Shown: in pieces, positions 23,611 through 34,083 of the stretch | Numbering within the stretch: the stretch's first letter is position 1 | Layout: each line of letters begins with the position of its first letter | Source of the DNA: Allohahella sp002354735 | GTDB taxonomy: Bacteria; Pseudomonadota; Gammaproteobacteria; Pseudomonadales; Oleiphilaceae | Direction of reading: 5' to 3' | Length of the DNA: 64,000 nucleotides | NCBI RefSeq assembly: GCF_047946665.1 | Contig: NZ_CP172312.1 | Coordinates: forward strand, 620,001-684,000 | Program-made: the position numbers and the translations under genes | The notes under the pieces: model-generated | Database searches by the model: none | Told to the model about the DNA's origin: nothing | What the model saw: the letters and a program-made list of their open reading frames with translations, nothing else

Positions 23611-25340
23611 TGAAGAAGCAGCTTTCGGTAAGTGCCGGTCAGTTCAGCAGCAAGGGCCGGAAACAGATCAATCAAGACTTTCATGGCCTGCTTGTCCCAA
23701 TTGAACCCCTGCTATCGACCAAGGGCATTGCGGTGGCGATCGCTGACGGGATCAGCAGCAGTGATGTAAGTCAGGTTGCCAGCGAAACCGCGATCAAGGG
23801 CTTTCTTTCCGATTATTACTGCACCTCGGATGCCTGGTCGGTGAAAACGTCGGCGCAGCGCGTTCTGAAAGCGACAAACTCCTGGTTGTACTCGCAAACA
23901 CGCAATGGCCCCTACCGCTATAACATGGATCGGGGCTATATCTGCACCTTCAGTGCGATCGTGCTCAAGTCCAACACCGCTCATCTCTTTCACAGTGGCG
24001 ACTCCAGAATCTACCGGCTGGTAGACAAGCGTCTGGAGCAGCTCACGACCGACCACCGTCGCATCGTTTCCGCAGAGACCAGTTACCTGACTCGTGGTCT
24101 GGGTATTCAGGACGATCTCGAACTCGACTATCGTGCGCATGCCGTGGAAGTTGGAGACACCTTCGTTCTGGCTACAGATGGACTGTTCGAGTACCTCAGC
24201 GAAACGGTCATTGCCGAGGCAATAGTGCAGACCGCCACTGAGGACGGTGACGAGAGTCTGGACGACCTTGCGCGGCGCCTGGTGCAGGCAGCCTATGATG
24301 CAGGCAGCCTTGACAATCTCACGCTGCAGATTGTCAGAATCGAGCAGTTGCCCGAGCGGGATCTGAATGAGCTGCATCAGCAGGCGACCCTGCTGCCTCC
24401 ACCGCCGTCCCTGGCTCCCAGGATGCAGTTCGATGGCTTCGAGATTCTGCGTGAAATTTACATCAGTAGCCGTAGCCACGTTTTCCTGGCCGAGGATAGC
24501 GAGTCTGGCGAGACGGTGGTTATCAAGACGCCCTCGGCAGAAATGCGCAGCAACGAAGCCTATCTCGAAAATTTCTTCATGGAAGAATGGATTGCCAAGC
24601 GGATCAATAATGCACATGTGCTGAAGGCGATCGAACCACGGCGGAAGCGGAATTACCTCTACACCGTTACGGAGTACCTGGAAGGCAAGACGTTGGCTCA
24701 GTGGATGATAGACAATCCGTCACCAGGCATCGACGAGGTTCGAGCCATCGTTGACCAGATCTCGAAGGGCTTACAGGCCTTTCATCGACAGGAAATGGTG
24801 CATCAGGACCTGCGACCTCATAACGTAATGATAGATGGCGCAGGCACGGTGAAGATCATCGACTTTGGCGCGACCAAGGTGGCCGGGATATCCGAGATTA
24901 TCAGCAAGAACGAAGCCCTGGTCGGTACGGCACAATATACCGCTCCCGAATACTTTCTGGGGTACGCCGGCACGAGCCAGTCTGATGTGTTTTCACTCGG
25001 GGTGATGACCTATCAGATGCTGTCGGGTGAGTTGCCATATGGGGTTGCGGTGTCTAGAGCGAGGACCGTGCGCGAGCAGCAGCGTCTTAGCTATCGCAGT
25101 CTCACAACCATGGACAAGGCGGTGCCAGGTTGGCTCGATTTTGCGATCAGCAAGGCTGTGAGCATCGATCCTCTGAAACGCTATGGCGAGGTATCCGAAT
25201 TCATCTACGAGCTCAAGCATCCCAATCCACGCTACCTCCACCAGTCTCGTCAGCCTCTCATTGACCGGAATCCGACCCTGATCTGGCAGGGAATTTCCTT
25301 CGTCCTGCTGTGTCTGTTGATCTGGCAAAGTAGCAGCTGA
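23610..25340 (+). CDS. Bifunctional PP2C phosphatase / Ser-Thr protein kinase, tail-anchored
   Basis: 576 residues from ATG 23610 (ATG 23580 has no ribosome site). Residues about 5-240 are a PP2C domain with Asn-Gln-Asp-Phe-His-Gly, Ala-Asp-Gly-Ile, Gly-Asp-Ser-Arg and Ala-Thr-Asp-Gly-Leu-Phe metal-binding acids. Residues about 275-540 are a kinase: K306 in Val-Val-Ile-Lys, catalytic loop H398-Gln-D400-Leu-Arg-Pro-His-Asn, and D418-Phe-Gly. The loop has Gln where most kinases have Arg (non-RD). The last 20 residues form a membrane tail anchor. Related fusions occur beside nitrate/nitrite transporters in Pseudomonas-type genomes, so control of the FNT channel is plausible. Confidence 0.92.
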   Translation: MKKQLSVSAGQFSSKGRKQINQDFHGLLVPIEPLLSTKGIAVAIADGISSSDVSQVASETAIKGFLSDYYCTSDAWSVKTSAQRVLKATNSWLYSQTRNGPYRYNMDRGYICTFSAIVLKSNTAHLFHSGDSRIYRLVDKRLEQLTTDHRRIVSAETSYLTRGLGIQDDLELDYRAHAVEVGDTFVLATDGLFEYLSETVIAEAIVQTATEDGDESLDDLARRLVQAAYDAGSLDNLTLQIVRIEQLPERDLNELHQQATLLPPPPSLAPRMQFDGFEILREIYISSRSHVFLAEDSESGETVVIKTPSAEMRSNEAYLENFFMEEWIAKRINNAHVLKAIEPRRKRNYLYTVTEYLEGKTLAQWMIDNPSPGIDEVRAIVDQISKGLQAFHRQEMVHQDLRPHNVMIDGAGTVKIIDFGATKVAGISEIISKNEALVGTAQYTAPEYFLGYAGTSQSDVFSLGVMTYQMLSGELPYGVAVSRARTVREQQRLSYRSLTTMDKAVPGWLDFAISKAVSIDPLKRYGEVSEFIYELKHPNPRYLHQSRQPLIDRNPTLIWQGISFVLLCLLIWQSSS

Positions 25341-25391
25341 CCGGCAGGATTCTTCGAGTTCGCTTGCCTCCATCCTTCGCGTCCGAAGTGC

Positions 25392-25442
25392 TTGACATCA
25401 GCGCAAGTTAGGTGGATCTTTGGCACATGCGCAAACGTTTGC
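25392..25442 (+). promoter_or_regulatory. Candidate promoter with LacI-type operator before the CBM56-GH16 gene
   Basis: TTGACA at 25392-25397 is a perfect -35; a weak -10 (GATCTT, 25415-25420) follows at 17 bp. The 12-bp palindrome GCAAACGTTTGC lies at 25431-25442, where a bound LacI protein would block transcription. The same core sits before the GH3 gene. Confidence 0.75.
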
Positions 25443-25493
25443 TCATTTTGCCTTGTAGTTTCTCTGCATCCAATAAAAATAAGGAACAAGGTC

Positions 25494-26708
<1,215 letters not shown>

Positions 26709-26759
26709 AGCCTCCATCTGTTCTCATCTTATGGGACGACATTTAGGCGACGATTCGAA

Positions 26760-26772
26760 GTAACAGCGTTAC
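26760..26772. promoter_or_regulatory. Short dyad upstream of the LacI gene
   Basis: GTAAC (26760-26764) and GTTAC (26768-26772) are inverted around AGC, 54 bp before the LacI start. It differs from the GCAAACGTTTGC operator, so it is not obviously an autoregulatory site. Weak evidence only. Confidence 0.25.
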
Positions 26773-26825
26773 CATCGTCTGCGAGTCAATGCCCGATGCT
26801 GAGAAGAGAGGACGCCAAAGCGCCA

Positions 26826-27812
26826 ATGACCACAATAAAGGAGATCGCAAAACTGGCAGGTGTTTCTGCCGGAACGGTATCCCGAGCGCTGAATAACCAG
26901 GGCCGGATTGAGCGACGAACGAGAGAGCGCGTCATTGCACTGGCCGCCGAACTTGGCTATCAGCCAAATTCGCTGGCTCGCTCACTCGTGACCAGGCAGG
27001 GGCACGGTATCGGCCTGCTGGTCGGTGGTTTCGATGGCGTCTATTACGGGCCACTCATGGCGGCGGTTGAAGCAGCCTTGCGTGAAGCCGGGCAGATGCT
27101 CATCGTCGCCAACGGCGAAAGCCTGCCGGAGCTCGAACGGCAAGCCAGCAGTTTTCTGAACAACCAGCAGTTACGGGCCTTGATTCTGCATCCACTGCAC
27201 ATGACGGATGAAGAATTGCTGGCGCTGAATCTGCCCGACCGACCTGTGGTGGTCATCAACCGCCTGGTGCCAGGTCTGGAGGCACAGTGCGTGGTGATCG
27301 ATCACGAATTGGGAGGCGCGCTGGCAGCGAGACATTTGATGACGAGCGGGCACAGGAAGATCGCGACCATTACTGGGCCACAATCGCTTGCCGACGCCAG
27401 AAGCCGACACAAGGGCTTCTTGCAGGCATTGGCGGACGAAGGCCAGGCTGTGCCCGAGTCGCGGGTAGTCGAGGGCGACTATTCAGTCGAAAGCGGGCGG
27501 CGTGGTGCCACCGAGCTGCTGGCAAGCGGGCGTGACTTTACGGCGGTATTCTGCGGGAACGATGACACCGCCATCGGTGCCATGGCGGTGTTTCGCGAGC
27601 ACGGGCTGCGGATACCTGATGATGTCGCGCTGATTGGCTATGACGACTCGCGTCTTGCGGAGCATCTCGTACCGCCGCTCACGACCGTCCATAGTCCTTT
27701 TACCGACATGGGCGAAGCAGCGGCTCTGCTGGTGAGACAGCTGACGGGAGAGATTGGGCTGAAACCAGAACGATTTTTGCGCCCAAGCCTGGTAGTGCGC
27801 GAGAGCGCCTGA
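26826..27812 (+). CDS. LacI-family transcriptional regulator of the glucan locus
   Basis: 328 residues from ATG 26826, chosen because the LacI helix-turn-helix starts at its second residue (Thr-Thr-Ile-Lys-Glu-Ile-Ala-Lys-Leu-Ala-Gly-Val-Ser-x-x-Thr-Val-Ser-Arg). The hinge helix (about 45-60) keeps Asn-Ser-Leu-Ala-Arg-Ser-Leu. Residues about 62-328 are a periplasmic-binding-protein-like sensor with Gly-Asn-Asp-Asp-Thr-Ala-Ile-Gly and Gly-Tyr-Asp-Asp-Ser. It lies between two genes preceded by its likely palindromic operator and probably responds to a glucan oligosaccharide or glucose. Confidence 0.93.
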   Translation: MTTIKEIAKLAGVSAGTVSRALNNQGRIERRTRERVIALAAELGYQPNSLARSLVTRQGHGIGLLVGGFDGVYYGPLMAAVEAALREAGQMLIVANGESLPELERQASSFLNNQQLRALILHPLHMTDEELLALNLPDRPVVVINRLVPGLEAQCVVIDHELGGALAARHLMTSGHRKIATITGPQSLADARSRHKGFLQALADEGQAVPESRVVEGDYSVESGRRGATELLASGRDFTAVFCGNDDTAIGAMAVFREHGLRIPDDVALIGYDDSRLAEHLVPPLTTVHSPFTDMGEAAALLVRQLTGEIGLKPERFLRPSLVVRESA

Positions 27813-27856
27813 TGCGAGCGGTACTGAGCAGGTTTTAACAGATATTTTTGAGCCGA

Positions 27857-27874
27857 TGCGCAAACGTTTGCGCA
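27857..27874. promoter_or_regulatory. Perfect 18-bp LacI-type operator before the GH3 gene
   Basis: TGCGCAAACGTTTGCGCA is a fully symmetrical palindrome with the central CG typical of LacI-family sites, 43-60 bp upstream of the GH3 ATG. The core matches the site before the CBM56-GH16 gene. Confidence 0.88.
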
Positions 27875-27916
27875 CACGGTTCATGGTGAGAACAACAACA
27901 AGCGAGGAAAGGTGTT

Positions 27917-30511
27917 ATGACAGAAAGCAATAATTGGTGGGCCCTCAGAACATGGCTCACCGGTGGTACCTTGGCGGCGAGCCTGCTGCTATCGGCGTGT
28001 AATGACTCAGACGACCGCAAGCCCGGTGTTGATGTCCCAGAAGACGATGGATCACCCTGGTCACAGCTGAACGTTTCGCCGCCGGTGCAGGACCCATCCG
28101 GACTTGAGGAGCAGATCAGCACGCAGATTGCTGCAATGACCCTCGAGGAAAAAGTGGGGCAGATGGTCATGCCTGAAATCCAGCACGTGACCCCTCAGGA
28201 AATCGCCGACTTCAATATCGGCTCCGTGCTCAATGGCGGCGGCTCTTATCCAGGCCTGAACAAGCAGGCGGGGGTTGCCGACTGGCTCAGCCTCGCTGAC
28301 GCCTTGTTCAATGCCTCCCTCGCATCCACCAGCGGCATACCGCTGCTGTGGGGGACCGATGCGGTGCACGGGCACAGCAACGTCTATGGGGCGACGCTGT
28401 TTCCGCACAACATCGGGCTCGGTGCGGCGAGAGACGAGGATCTGCTGTATCGAATTGGCCTCGCAACCGGAGCCCAGCTGCGCGTGACCGGGCAGGACTG
28501 GAATTTTGCGCCCACGGTCGCTGTTGCACGTGACGACCGTTGGGGCCGAACCTATGAATCCTATTCGGAGGATCCTGAGCTCGTTCGCGCCTACGCGGAT
28601 GATATGGTTCGCGGCCTCCAGGGCAACCTCGCAGAGCCTGGCAATGTCATCGCTACTGTGAAGCACTTTCTGGGTGACGGTGGCACCACTGACGGCGTGG
28701 ACCAGGGCAATACCGAAGTGGACGAAGCCACGCTGGCTGAGCTCCACGGCGCTGGATTCTTTTCAGCGCTTGAGGCTGGCGCGCAGTCTGTCATGGTGTC
28801 CTTCAACAGCTGGAATGGTGAGAAACTGCACGGGCAGCGCTATCTGATTACGGATGTGCTCAAGGGCAGGCTGAAATTCGACGGCATCGTCGTCTCCGAC
28901 TGGAATGGACATGGTCAGGTCACTGGCTGCACCAACAGCAATTGTGCGCAGGCAGTCAATGCAGGTATCGACGTCTTCATGGTGCCCTATGCGCCAGAGT
29001 GGAAGGATTTCATAGCGACGACAGTGCAACAGGTTCGTGATGGTGTGATCCCGGAGTCACGTATCGATGACGCGGTGAGTCGGGTGCTCCGGGTCAAACA
29101 CCGCTACGGTCTGTTTCAGGCGCTACCGCCGTCACAACGGACCAACGCCGGCAACGCCGCGCAACTGGCTTCTGCGGAAACTCGCGCGCTGGCCCGTGAA
29201 GCTGTACGCAAGTCTCTGGTGCTGCTCAAGAACGCTAACGGTGTACTACCAATCGAGCGAGCTACACGCGTTCTGGTCGCTGGCAAATCCGCTAATAACC
29301 TGCAGAATCAGACCGGCGGCTGGTCGCTGACCTGGCAGGGCACGGACAATACCAATGATGACTTCCCAGTTGCGGAAAGCATCTGGAGTGGCATCAGTGC
29401 CATCGCCCCCAACGCAACACTTGATGAGACTGGCGAATCGGTGAACCCACAGTTGCATGATGTAGCGATCGTGGTCATTGGCGAGAAACCATATGCAGAG
29501 GGCATCGGCGATATTCGTGCCGCCGACACATTGGAACATGCTCGTCGGTATCCTGAAGATCGCGCCTTGATCGAGCGAATTCAGCAGGCTGGTGTGCCCG
29601 TCGTGACCGTGTTTGTGTCCGGTCGTCCAGCATATGTGAATCCGGAACTGAACATGTCCGAAGCCTTCGTCGCAGCCTGGCTGCCCGGCACCGAGGGCGG
29701 AGGGGTCGCTGACGTTCTATTTCGAGATGGCGGTAATAATGTTGCACACGATATGACTGGTCGTTTGAGCTTCAGCTGGCCAGGTGAGCCCTGCGCGACA
29801 CCACTGAACCTGGGCGACGAAAACTACGCGCCACTGTTCGCCTACGGCTACGGACTTTCGTATGGCGAAGGCGATACGCTTGGAAGCAGCCTGCCCGAGC
29901 CGGAGCGCAAGCTTGGCTGTGGTCGTGATGAGACGGACGGCGGCGGCGACGGTGCCACCACGCCCTTGTCACTGTTCGACGGCCAGAACTACGCACCATG
30001 GTCTTTCATGATCGGAGATCCATCCAATTGGGGTGGCGTGAATGTAGCGACTTCTACAAGTAGCGTAACGGCCCTCGAGAATATCAGTGTCGTACCGGTA
30101 GACGGTCCCGGTGGTATCCAGTGGGCGGCCATGGAGGCGACGGTAAGCAGTACTGCCCAGGTTTACATACAGGCGGAAACTGAAACCGATCTTTCGGCAT
30201 ATCTCAATGGTGATGGCGCGCTCGTATTCGATCTACGTGTTCTACAGGCGCCCGAAAGCCCTGTCGCCCTGAGAGTGGACTGTGTCTATCCCTGTATCGG
30301 TGAGATCGATGCTACAGGCATCTTGAATGAACGGGCTGATGGGGAATGGCACTCGGTCACGCTGCCGCTGGATTGTTTCTCGAATGCCGGCACCGATTTC
30401 AGCATGGTCGACACCCCCTTCCTGATGTTCACCGAAGGTGCGCTACGGATGCAGCTGGCGAACATTCGCTGGGAGCCTCAGCATGATGGTGTGAATACCT
30501 GCGATGGCTAG
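27917..30511 (+). CDS. GH3 beta-glucosidase lipoprotein (glucan glucohydrolase type)
   Basis: 864 residues. The N-terminus ends in a lipobox (Leu-Leu-Ser-Ala-Cys at about residue 31), so it is a lipoprotein of the periplasm or outer membrane. A GH3 (beta/alpha)8 domain (about 70-400) carries the nucleophile D328 in Val-Val-Ser-Asp-Trp-Asn-Gly and the Lys-His-Phe motif (about residue 250). A second alpha/beta domain (about 430-660) follows, then a C-terminal beta-sandwich (about 690-864) that may bind sugar. It should release glucose from beta-1,3/1,4 oligosaccharides made by the GH16 enzymes. Preceded by a perfect LacI operator. Confidence 0.94.
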   Translation: MTESNNWWALRTWLTGGTLAASLLLSACNDSDDRKPGVDVPEDDGSPWSQLNVSPPVQDPSGLEEQISTQIAAMTLEEKVGQMVMPEIQHVTPQEIADFNIGSVLNGGGSYPGLNKQAGVADWLSLADALFNASLASTSGIPLLWGTDAVHGHSNVYGATLFPHNIGLGAARDEDLLYRIGLATGAQLRVTGQDWNFAPTVAVARDDRWGRTYESYSEDPELVRAYADDMVRGLQGNLAEPGNVIATVKHFLGDGGTTDGVDQGNTEVDEATLAELHGAGFFSALEAGAQSVMVSFNSWNGEKLHGQRYLITDVLKGRLKFDGIVVSDWNGHGQVTGCTNSNCAQAVNAGIDVFMVPYAPEWKDFIATTVQQVRDGVIPESRIDDAVSRVLRVKHRYGLFQALPPSQRTNAGNAAQLASAETRALAREAVRKSLVLLKNANGVLPIERATRVLVAGKSANNLQNQTGGWSLTWQGTDNTNDDFPVAESIWSGISAIAPNATLDETGESVNPQLHDVAIVVIGEKPYAEGIGDIRAADTLEHARRYPEDRALIERIQQAGVPVVTVFVSGRPAYVNPELNMSEAFVAAWLPGTEGGGVADVLFRDGGNNVAHDMTGRLSFSWPGEPCATPLNLGDENYAPLFAYGYGLSYGEGDTLGSSLPEPERKLGCGRDETDGGGDGATTPLSLFDGQNYAPWSFMIGDPSNWGGVNVATSTSSVTALENISVVPVDGPGGIQWAAMEATVSSTAQVYIQAETETDLSAYLNGDGALVFDLRVLQAPESPVALRVDCVYPCIGEIDATGILNERADGEWHSVTLPLDCFSNAGTDFSMVDTPFLMFTEGALRMQLANIRWEPQHDGVNTCDG

Positions 30512-30573
30512 CGACTTTGCCTCGCCGATTCGTGTATCTTTCTGATAACAATAATTAAAGAAAGGATGCACCG

Positions 30574-31803
30574 ATGGCGTTCACAAGTCGTCTTTGCACT
30601 GCACTCCTGCTCATTATGCTCGCGTCATCGCCGATGGCCGACGAAATCCGTTTCGAAGGCTTTCCGGATTACGATAGCCTGATGGCTCGAGTGCTGCCGG
30701 CATTCGAAAGCAGGACAGGGCTTGAGGTTGATGTGCTGATGAATCAGTGGGCTGATCATCACCGCCGTATTGCCACTGTGCTGGCGACTGGTCGGGGAGC
30801 TGCTGATGTCGTGCTTGTGGACGTCAACCGAATTGGCACCTTCGTAAGCGAAGCTGCCTTCACCGACCTGACCGATCGCTATAGGGACGTAGCGGCTGAC
30901 TTTCCCGCCTATGCAGTTCATCAGGGGCAGGGGGCAGACGGCAGGCAATATGCCGTTCCAGTGGATCTGGGTCCTGGTGTGACCTACTACCGCAGGGATT
31001 TCATGGAGGACGCCGGCTATCGCCTTGGCGAAGCCATGGCCTCATGGAAGGGCTATATCGACTACGGTCGATGGCTGCGCGACACTCACGGTGTGCTGCT
31101 CATAGGCAACGCCGAGTCGGTGGCTCTGACAATCATTTTTACTGAAGTCGAGCCAGGAGATGGCTTTTACTTCGACGGGGGAGGGGATTTGCTCCTCACC
31201 AGCGCACGCTTTTTCAAAGCATTCGAGATCGCCAGGCTCATTCGTCAGGAGGGACTGGACGGCCGTATCAGTGCCTGGAGTGAAGACTGGTATGAGGGTT
31301 TCAGAACCGGCAGGTTCGCTACCGAACTGGCCGGCGCCTGGTTACTGGGTCATCTGCAGAACTGGATCGCACCTGAGACTGCCGGACAATGGGGCGTTAG
31401 CCATCTCCCTTCTGGGGCTTATGGCGCATGGGGCGGTGCCTTCCTTGCGATCCCCGAGCAAAGTCAACACAAGGCAGAAGCCTGGAAGCTCGTCAGCCAT
31501 ATGATCAGCAGGGATACTCAACTGGCTGGCCTCAAGCACATCGCAGCCTTCCCGGCCAACATCAGCACCTATGATGATCCAGTGTTTGATGAACCTATTG
31601 CGTTTCTGCGCGGCCAGCGCGCACGACGGGTATTTGCCGACATCGCTCGCAACATCGAGCCGGTGACGCCACACAGTGGTGACCATGTGGCCGCTGATCT
31701 GGTGCTGGAGGCACTGCGGCGTGTGCTGGATCAGAATGTGGATGTCCAGGTGGCGCTCGAGGACGCCGAGCGGCAAGTCAGACGCCGCTTGCGCCTACCA
31801 TGA
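30574..31803 (+). CDS. Sugar ABC-transporter substrate-binding protein
   Basis: 409 residues with a signal peptide (1-22) and the extracellular solute-binding family 1 fold: Ala-Asp-Val-Val-Leu-Val-Asp-Val near residue 75, and the Gly-Arg-Phe-Ala motif near residue 245. It is periplasmic and feeds the two permeases that follow; the context points to glucose oligosaccharides from laminarin. It starts 62 bp after GH3, with no terminator between, so it probably shares the GH3 transcript. Its stop overlaps the next ATG by 4 bp. Confidence 0.9.
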   Translation: MAFTSRLCTALLLIMLASSPMADEIRFEGFPDYDSLMARVLPAFESRTGLEVDVLMNQWADHHRRIATVLATGRGAADVVLVDVNRIGTFVSEAAFTDLTDRYRDVAADFPAYAVHQGQGADGRQYAVPVDLGPGVTYYRRDFMEDAGYRLGEAMASWKGYIDYGRWLRDTHGVLLIGNAESVALTIIFTEVEPGDGFYFDGGGDLLLTSARFFKAFEIARLIRQEGLDGRISAWSEDWYEGFRTGRFATELAGAWLLGHLQNWIAPETAGQWGVSHLPSGAYGAWGGAFLAIPEQSQHKAEAWKLVSHMISRDTQLAGLKHIAAFPANISTYDDPVFDEPIAFLRGQRARRVFADIARNIEPVTPHSGDHVAADLVLEALRRVLDQNVDVQVALEDAERQVRRRLRLP

Positions 31804-32750
31804 GCCTTGGATTTGAGGGGCGGGATACGCGGCGATGGGCCCCATACGCTTTTCTCTCGCCATTCTATCTGCTATTCGCGATCTTCTGCCTGTTTCCTGT
31901 CCTGTTCATGATTTATCTGTCCTTTCATATCTGGAATCCCGCAGAAGGCCTTGGCAGCATGACCTGGGTCGGCGCCAGTAATTACAGGCTGGCCCTGAGC
32001 GATCCACAGCTATGGCAGTCGCTGTGGAATACGCTATTGATCGCGTTGATGTCGGGTATCCCCCAGCACCTCGTGGCATTACCAACAGCCTACCTGCTCG
32101 TAAAACTCGGAGCCAAGGCGCAGCGGTGGCTGAGCATCTCCTATTTCATGCCCTTCGTAAGCTCCACGCTCGCTGTATCCCTGATCTTTTACCTGATGTA
32201 CTCACCGAATAGCGGCATCATCAACAAGACACTCCTTGTTCTATCAGAGATGAGCCTGACGCGCTGGGCCTTCGGTTGGGTGCCGGAAGCAATGCCCATT
32301 CGCTGGATTCAGGATAACTACCTGATTCGGTACTCGATATCATTCGTGGTGTTCTGGAAGTATGTCGGTTTCAATATTCTCATTTATACAGCGGCCCTGA
32401 TGACGATTCCGAAGGATGTCTATGCAGCTGCCCGAATCGACGGCGCCAACGCCTGGCAGCAGTTTTGGTACATCGTTCTGCCCATGTTGCGACCGTTCAT
32501 CTTCGTGGCGGTCACCATGACCATCATCGGCAACATGAATCTGTTCGAGGAGTCATTCGTGCTGACCAGGGGGCTGGAGCAGGCCACGCAGAGCGGCATG
32601 ACGATATCCAACTATTTGTATCGAGTAGCCTGGGAGCATTTCGATATGGGCAGCGCCGCCGCGATTTCCTGGATATTGTTTGCGATCATTGCACTGATAA
32701 CCTACTTGTACTTTCATCTCTTTGGTCACAGGGGGCAAGACGCTCACTGA
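31800..32750 (+). CDS. ABC-transporter permease, MalF/UgpA type
   Basis: 316 residues with about six membrane helices. The cytoplasmic EAA loop that docks the ATPase is visible: Ala-Ala-Arg-Ile-Asp-Gly-Ala-Asn-x-Trp-x-x-Phe-x-x-Ile-x-x-Pro (about residues 212-230). It overlaps the binding-protein gene by 4 bp (ATGA) and the second permease by 1 bp (TGATG), so all three are translated together. No ATPase gene is nearby; the operon must borrow one from elsewhere. Confidence 0.92.
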   Translation: MSLGFEGRDTRRWAPYAFLSPFYLLFAIFCLFPVLFMIYLSFHIWNPAEGLGSMTWVGASNYRLALSDPQLWQSLWNTLLIALMSGIPQHLVALPTAYLLVKLGAKAQRWLSISYFMPFVSSTLAVSLIFYLMYSPNSGIINKTLLVLSEMSLTRWAFGWVPEAMPIRWIQDNYLIRYSISFVVFWKYVGFNILIYTAALMTIPKDVYAAARIDGANAWQQFWYIVLPMLRPFIFVAVTMTIIGNMNLFEESFVLTRGLEQATQSGMTISNYLYRVAWEHFDMGSAAAISWILFAIIALITYLYFHLFGHRGQDAH

Positions 32751-33634
32751 TGTTGCTGCCCATGATGCAGAGCGATCGCTACCAACGCGCGGTGAATACC
32801 GTGCTGCGGATCCTGCTATGGTTCTTCTTGTTACTAGGTGCGGTTGTCACGCTGTTCCCCTTCGTCTGGTCCATCCTGATGTCGACCCATGGCCGGCTGA
32901 CCATGTTCAGCACTGAGCTGACATTGCAGATGAGTGACCAGCTTCTCACCAACTACGAGCGTCTGCTGGAGGTAATGCCATTCTGGACCGCCATGTTCAA
33001 CAGCTTTCTGGTCGCCGTGCCGGGGACCGTGGTCTCGCTCCTGTTCTGCAGTATGGGTGGTTATGCACTGGCAGTGTATCGCTTCAAGGCCAGGAATCTG
33101 ACTTTCCTGCTCATGGTGGGTATCATGATGGTTCCACCAGTGCTGACGCTGATTCCGTACTACCTGGTCGTCGATACGCTGGGTCTGATGAATACCCACC
33201 TTGCCGTCTGGCTGCCGGTGACCATCAATCCACTTGGCATTTTCCTCATGCGACAATTCACGATTGCCGTCGTGCCGAAAGCCTTGTTGCAAGCTGCTCG
33301 ACTCGATGGCGCTGGCGAGTTCCGTACCTACTGGCGAGTCGCCTTGCCACTGCTACGGCCCGCTCTTGGCACTCTGGCCATTATCCAGTTCGTATTTCTC
33401 TGGAACAGCTTTCTGCAACCACTGGTTGTGCTCACCAGCCAGGAAACCCAGGTCGTCACACTTGCATTGCGAAGCGTGCAAAGCCTGCCCAATACCCCCT
33501 GGGGTGCCGTGATGCTCGGCACCATGATTTCGATGCTCCCGCTCATCGTGATTTATCTTGTCGCATCCCGGCAAATGATTGCTGCCATGACTGAAGCCAG
33601 GATAAACCGGCGGACGTGTGAGAGGTTTGAGTGA
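32750..33634 (+). CDS. ABC-transporter permease, MalG/UgpE type
   Basis: 294 residues from ATG 32750, whose A is the last base of the preceding TGA; the upstream in-frame extension is a shadow of the first permease. Six membrane helices and an EAA loop (Ala-Ala-Arg-Leu-Asp-Gly-Ala-Gly-Glu-Phe, about residues 179-188) mark the MalG class. It pairs with the MalF-type subunit to form the sugar channel in the inner membrane. Its stop overlaps the GTG of the next gene by 4 bp. Confidence 0.92.
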   Translation: MLLPMMQSDRYQRAVNTVLRILLWFFLLLGAVVTLFPFVWSILMSTHGRLTMFSTELTLQMSDQLLTNYERLLEVMPFWTAMFNSFLVAVPGTVVSLLFCSMGGYALAVYRFKARNLTFLLMVGIMMVPPVLTLIPYYLVVDTLGLMNTHLAVWLPVTINPLGIFLMRQFTIAVVPKALLQAARLDGAGEFRTYWRVALPLLRPALGTLAIIQFVFLWNSFLQPLVVLTSQETQVVTLALRSVQSLPNTPWGAVMLGTMISMLPLIVIYLVASRQMIAAMTEARINRRTCERFE

Positions 33635-34083
33635 TTATCAGAACAGCGTTGGAGCGCGACTGGCCCAGGCTCCAGATGCTGGCCACGGCACTTGGCCCAT
33701 TGTTGGACGATACTGCGGAACTTGAGAAGAGTTTCACCGCGATTCTGACGGCTCGAGATCAGCGCATCTGGGTCCTGGAGGTTGATGGTACGGTGCTTGG
33801 CTGGCTACATGTAGTGGTGGCGCTTCGGATAGGCGTAGCGCCTTTCGTCGAAATTGTAGGTCTTGCGGTGGCGGATAACTATCGACGCAGAGGGGCTGGG
33901 CAGAATCTGGTTGCCGCCGCTGCAAAATGGGCTGCTTCTCGGAATCTTTCCCTCAAGGTGCGCAGCAACTCGAGAAGAACAGGCGCGCATGACTTCTACT
34001 ATGCGCAGGGCTTTACACTCCAGAAGCAGCAACATGTTTTTGAGCGGCCGACAACCGCGCAGTTCCCGAGAGCGTCTGGATGA
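33631..34083 (+). CDS. GNAT-family N-acetyltransferase
   Basis: 150 residues from GTG 33631. The GNAT core is clear: Val-Gly-Leu-Ala-Val-Ala-x-x-Tyr-Arg-Arg-Arg-Gly-Ala-Gly (about 73-87) is the acetyl-CoA pyrophosphate loop, and Phe-Tyr-x-x-x-Gly-Phe closes the fold. The acceptor is unknown. It overlaps the permease gene by 4 bp and the next gene by 4 bp, so it is bound into the sugar-uptake transcript, although no link to glucan use is obvious. Confidence 0.88.
   Translation: MIIRTALERDWPRLQMLATALGPLLDDTAELEKSFTAILTARDQRIWVLEVDGTVLGWLHVVVALRIGVAPFVEIVGLAVADNYRRRGAGQNLVAAAAKWAASRNLSLKVRSNSRRTGAHDFYYAQGFTLQKQQHVFERPTTAQFPRASG

Noticed and set aside
23712..24617. 301-codon frame opposite the PP2C-kinase gene
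   Set aside because: The plus-strand protein has complete phosphatase and kinase motifs; the opposite frame has none.
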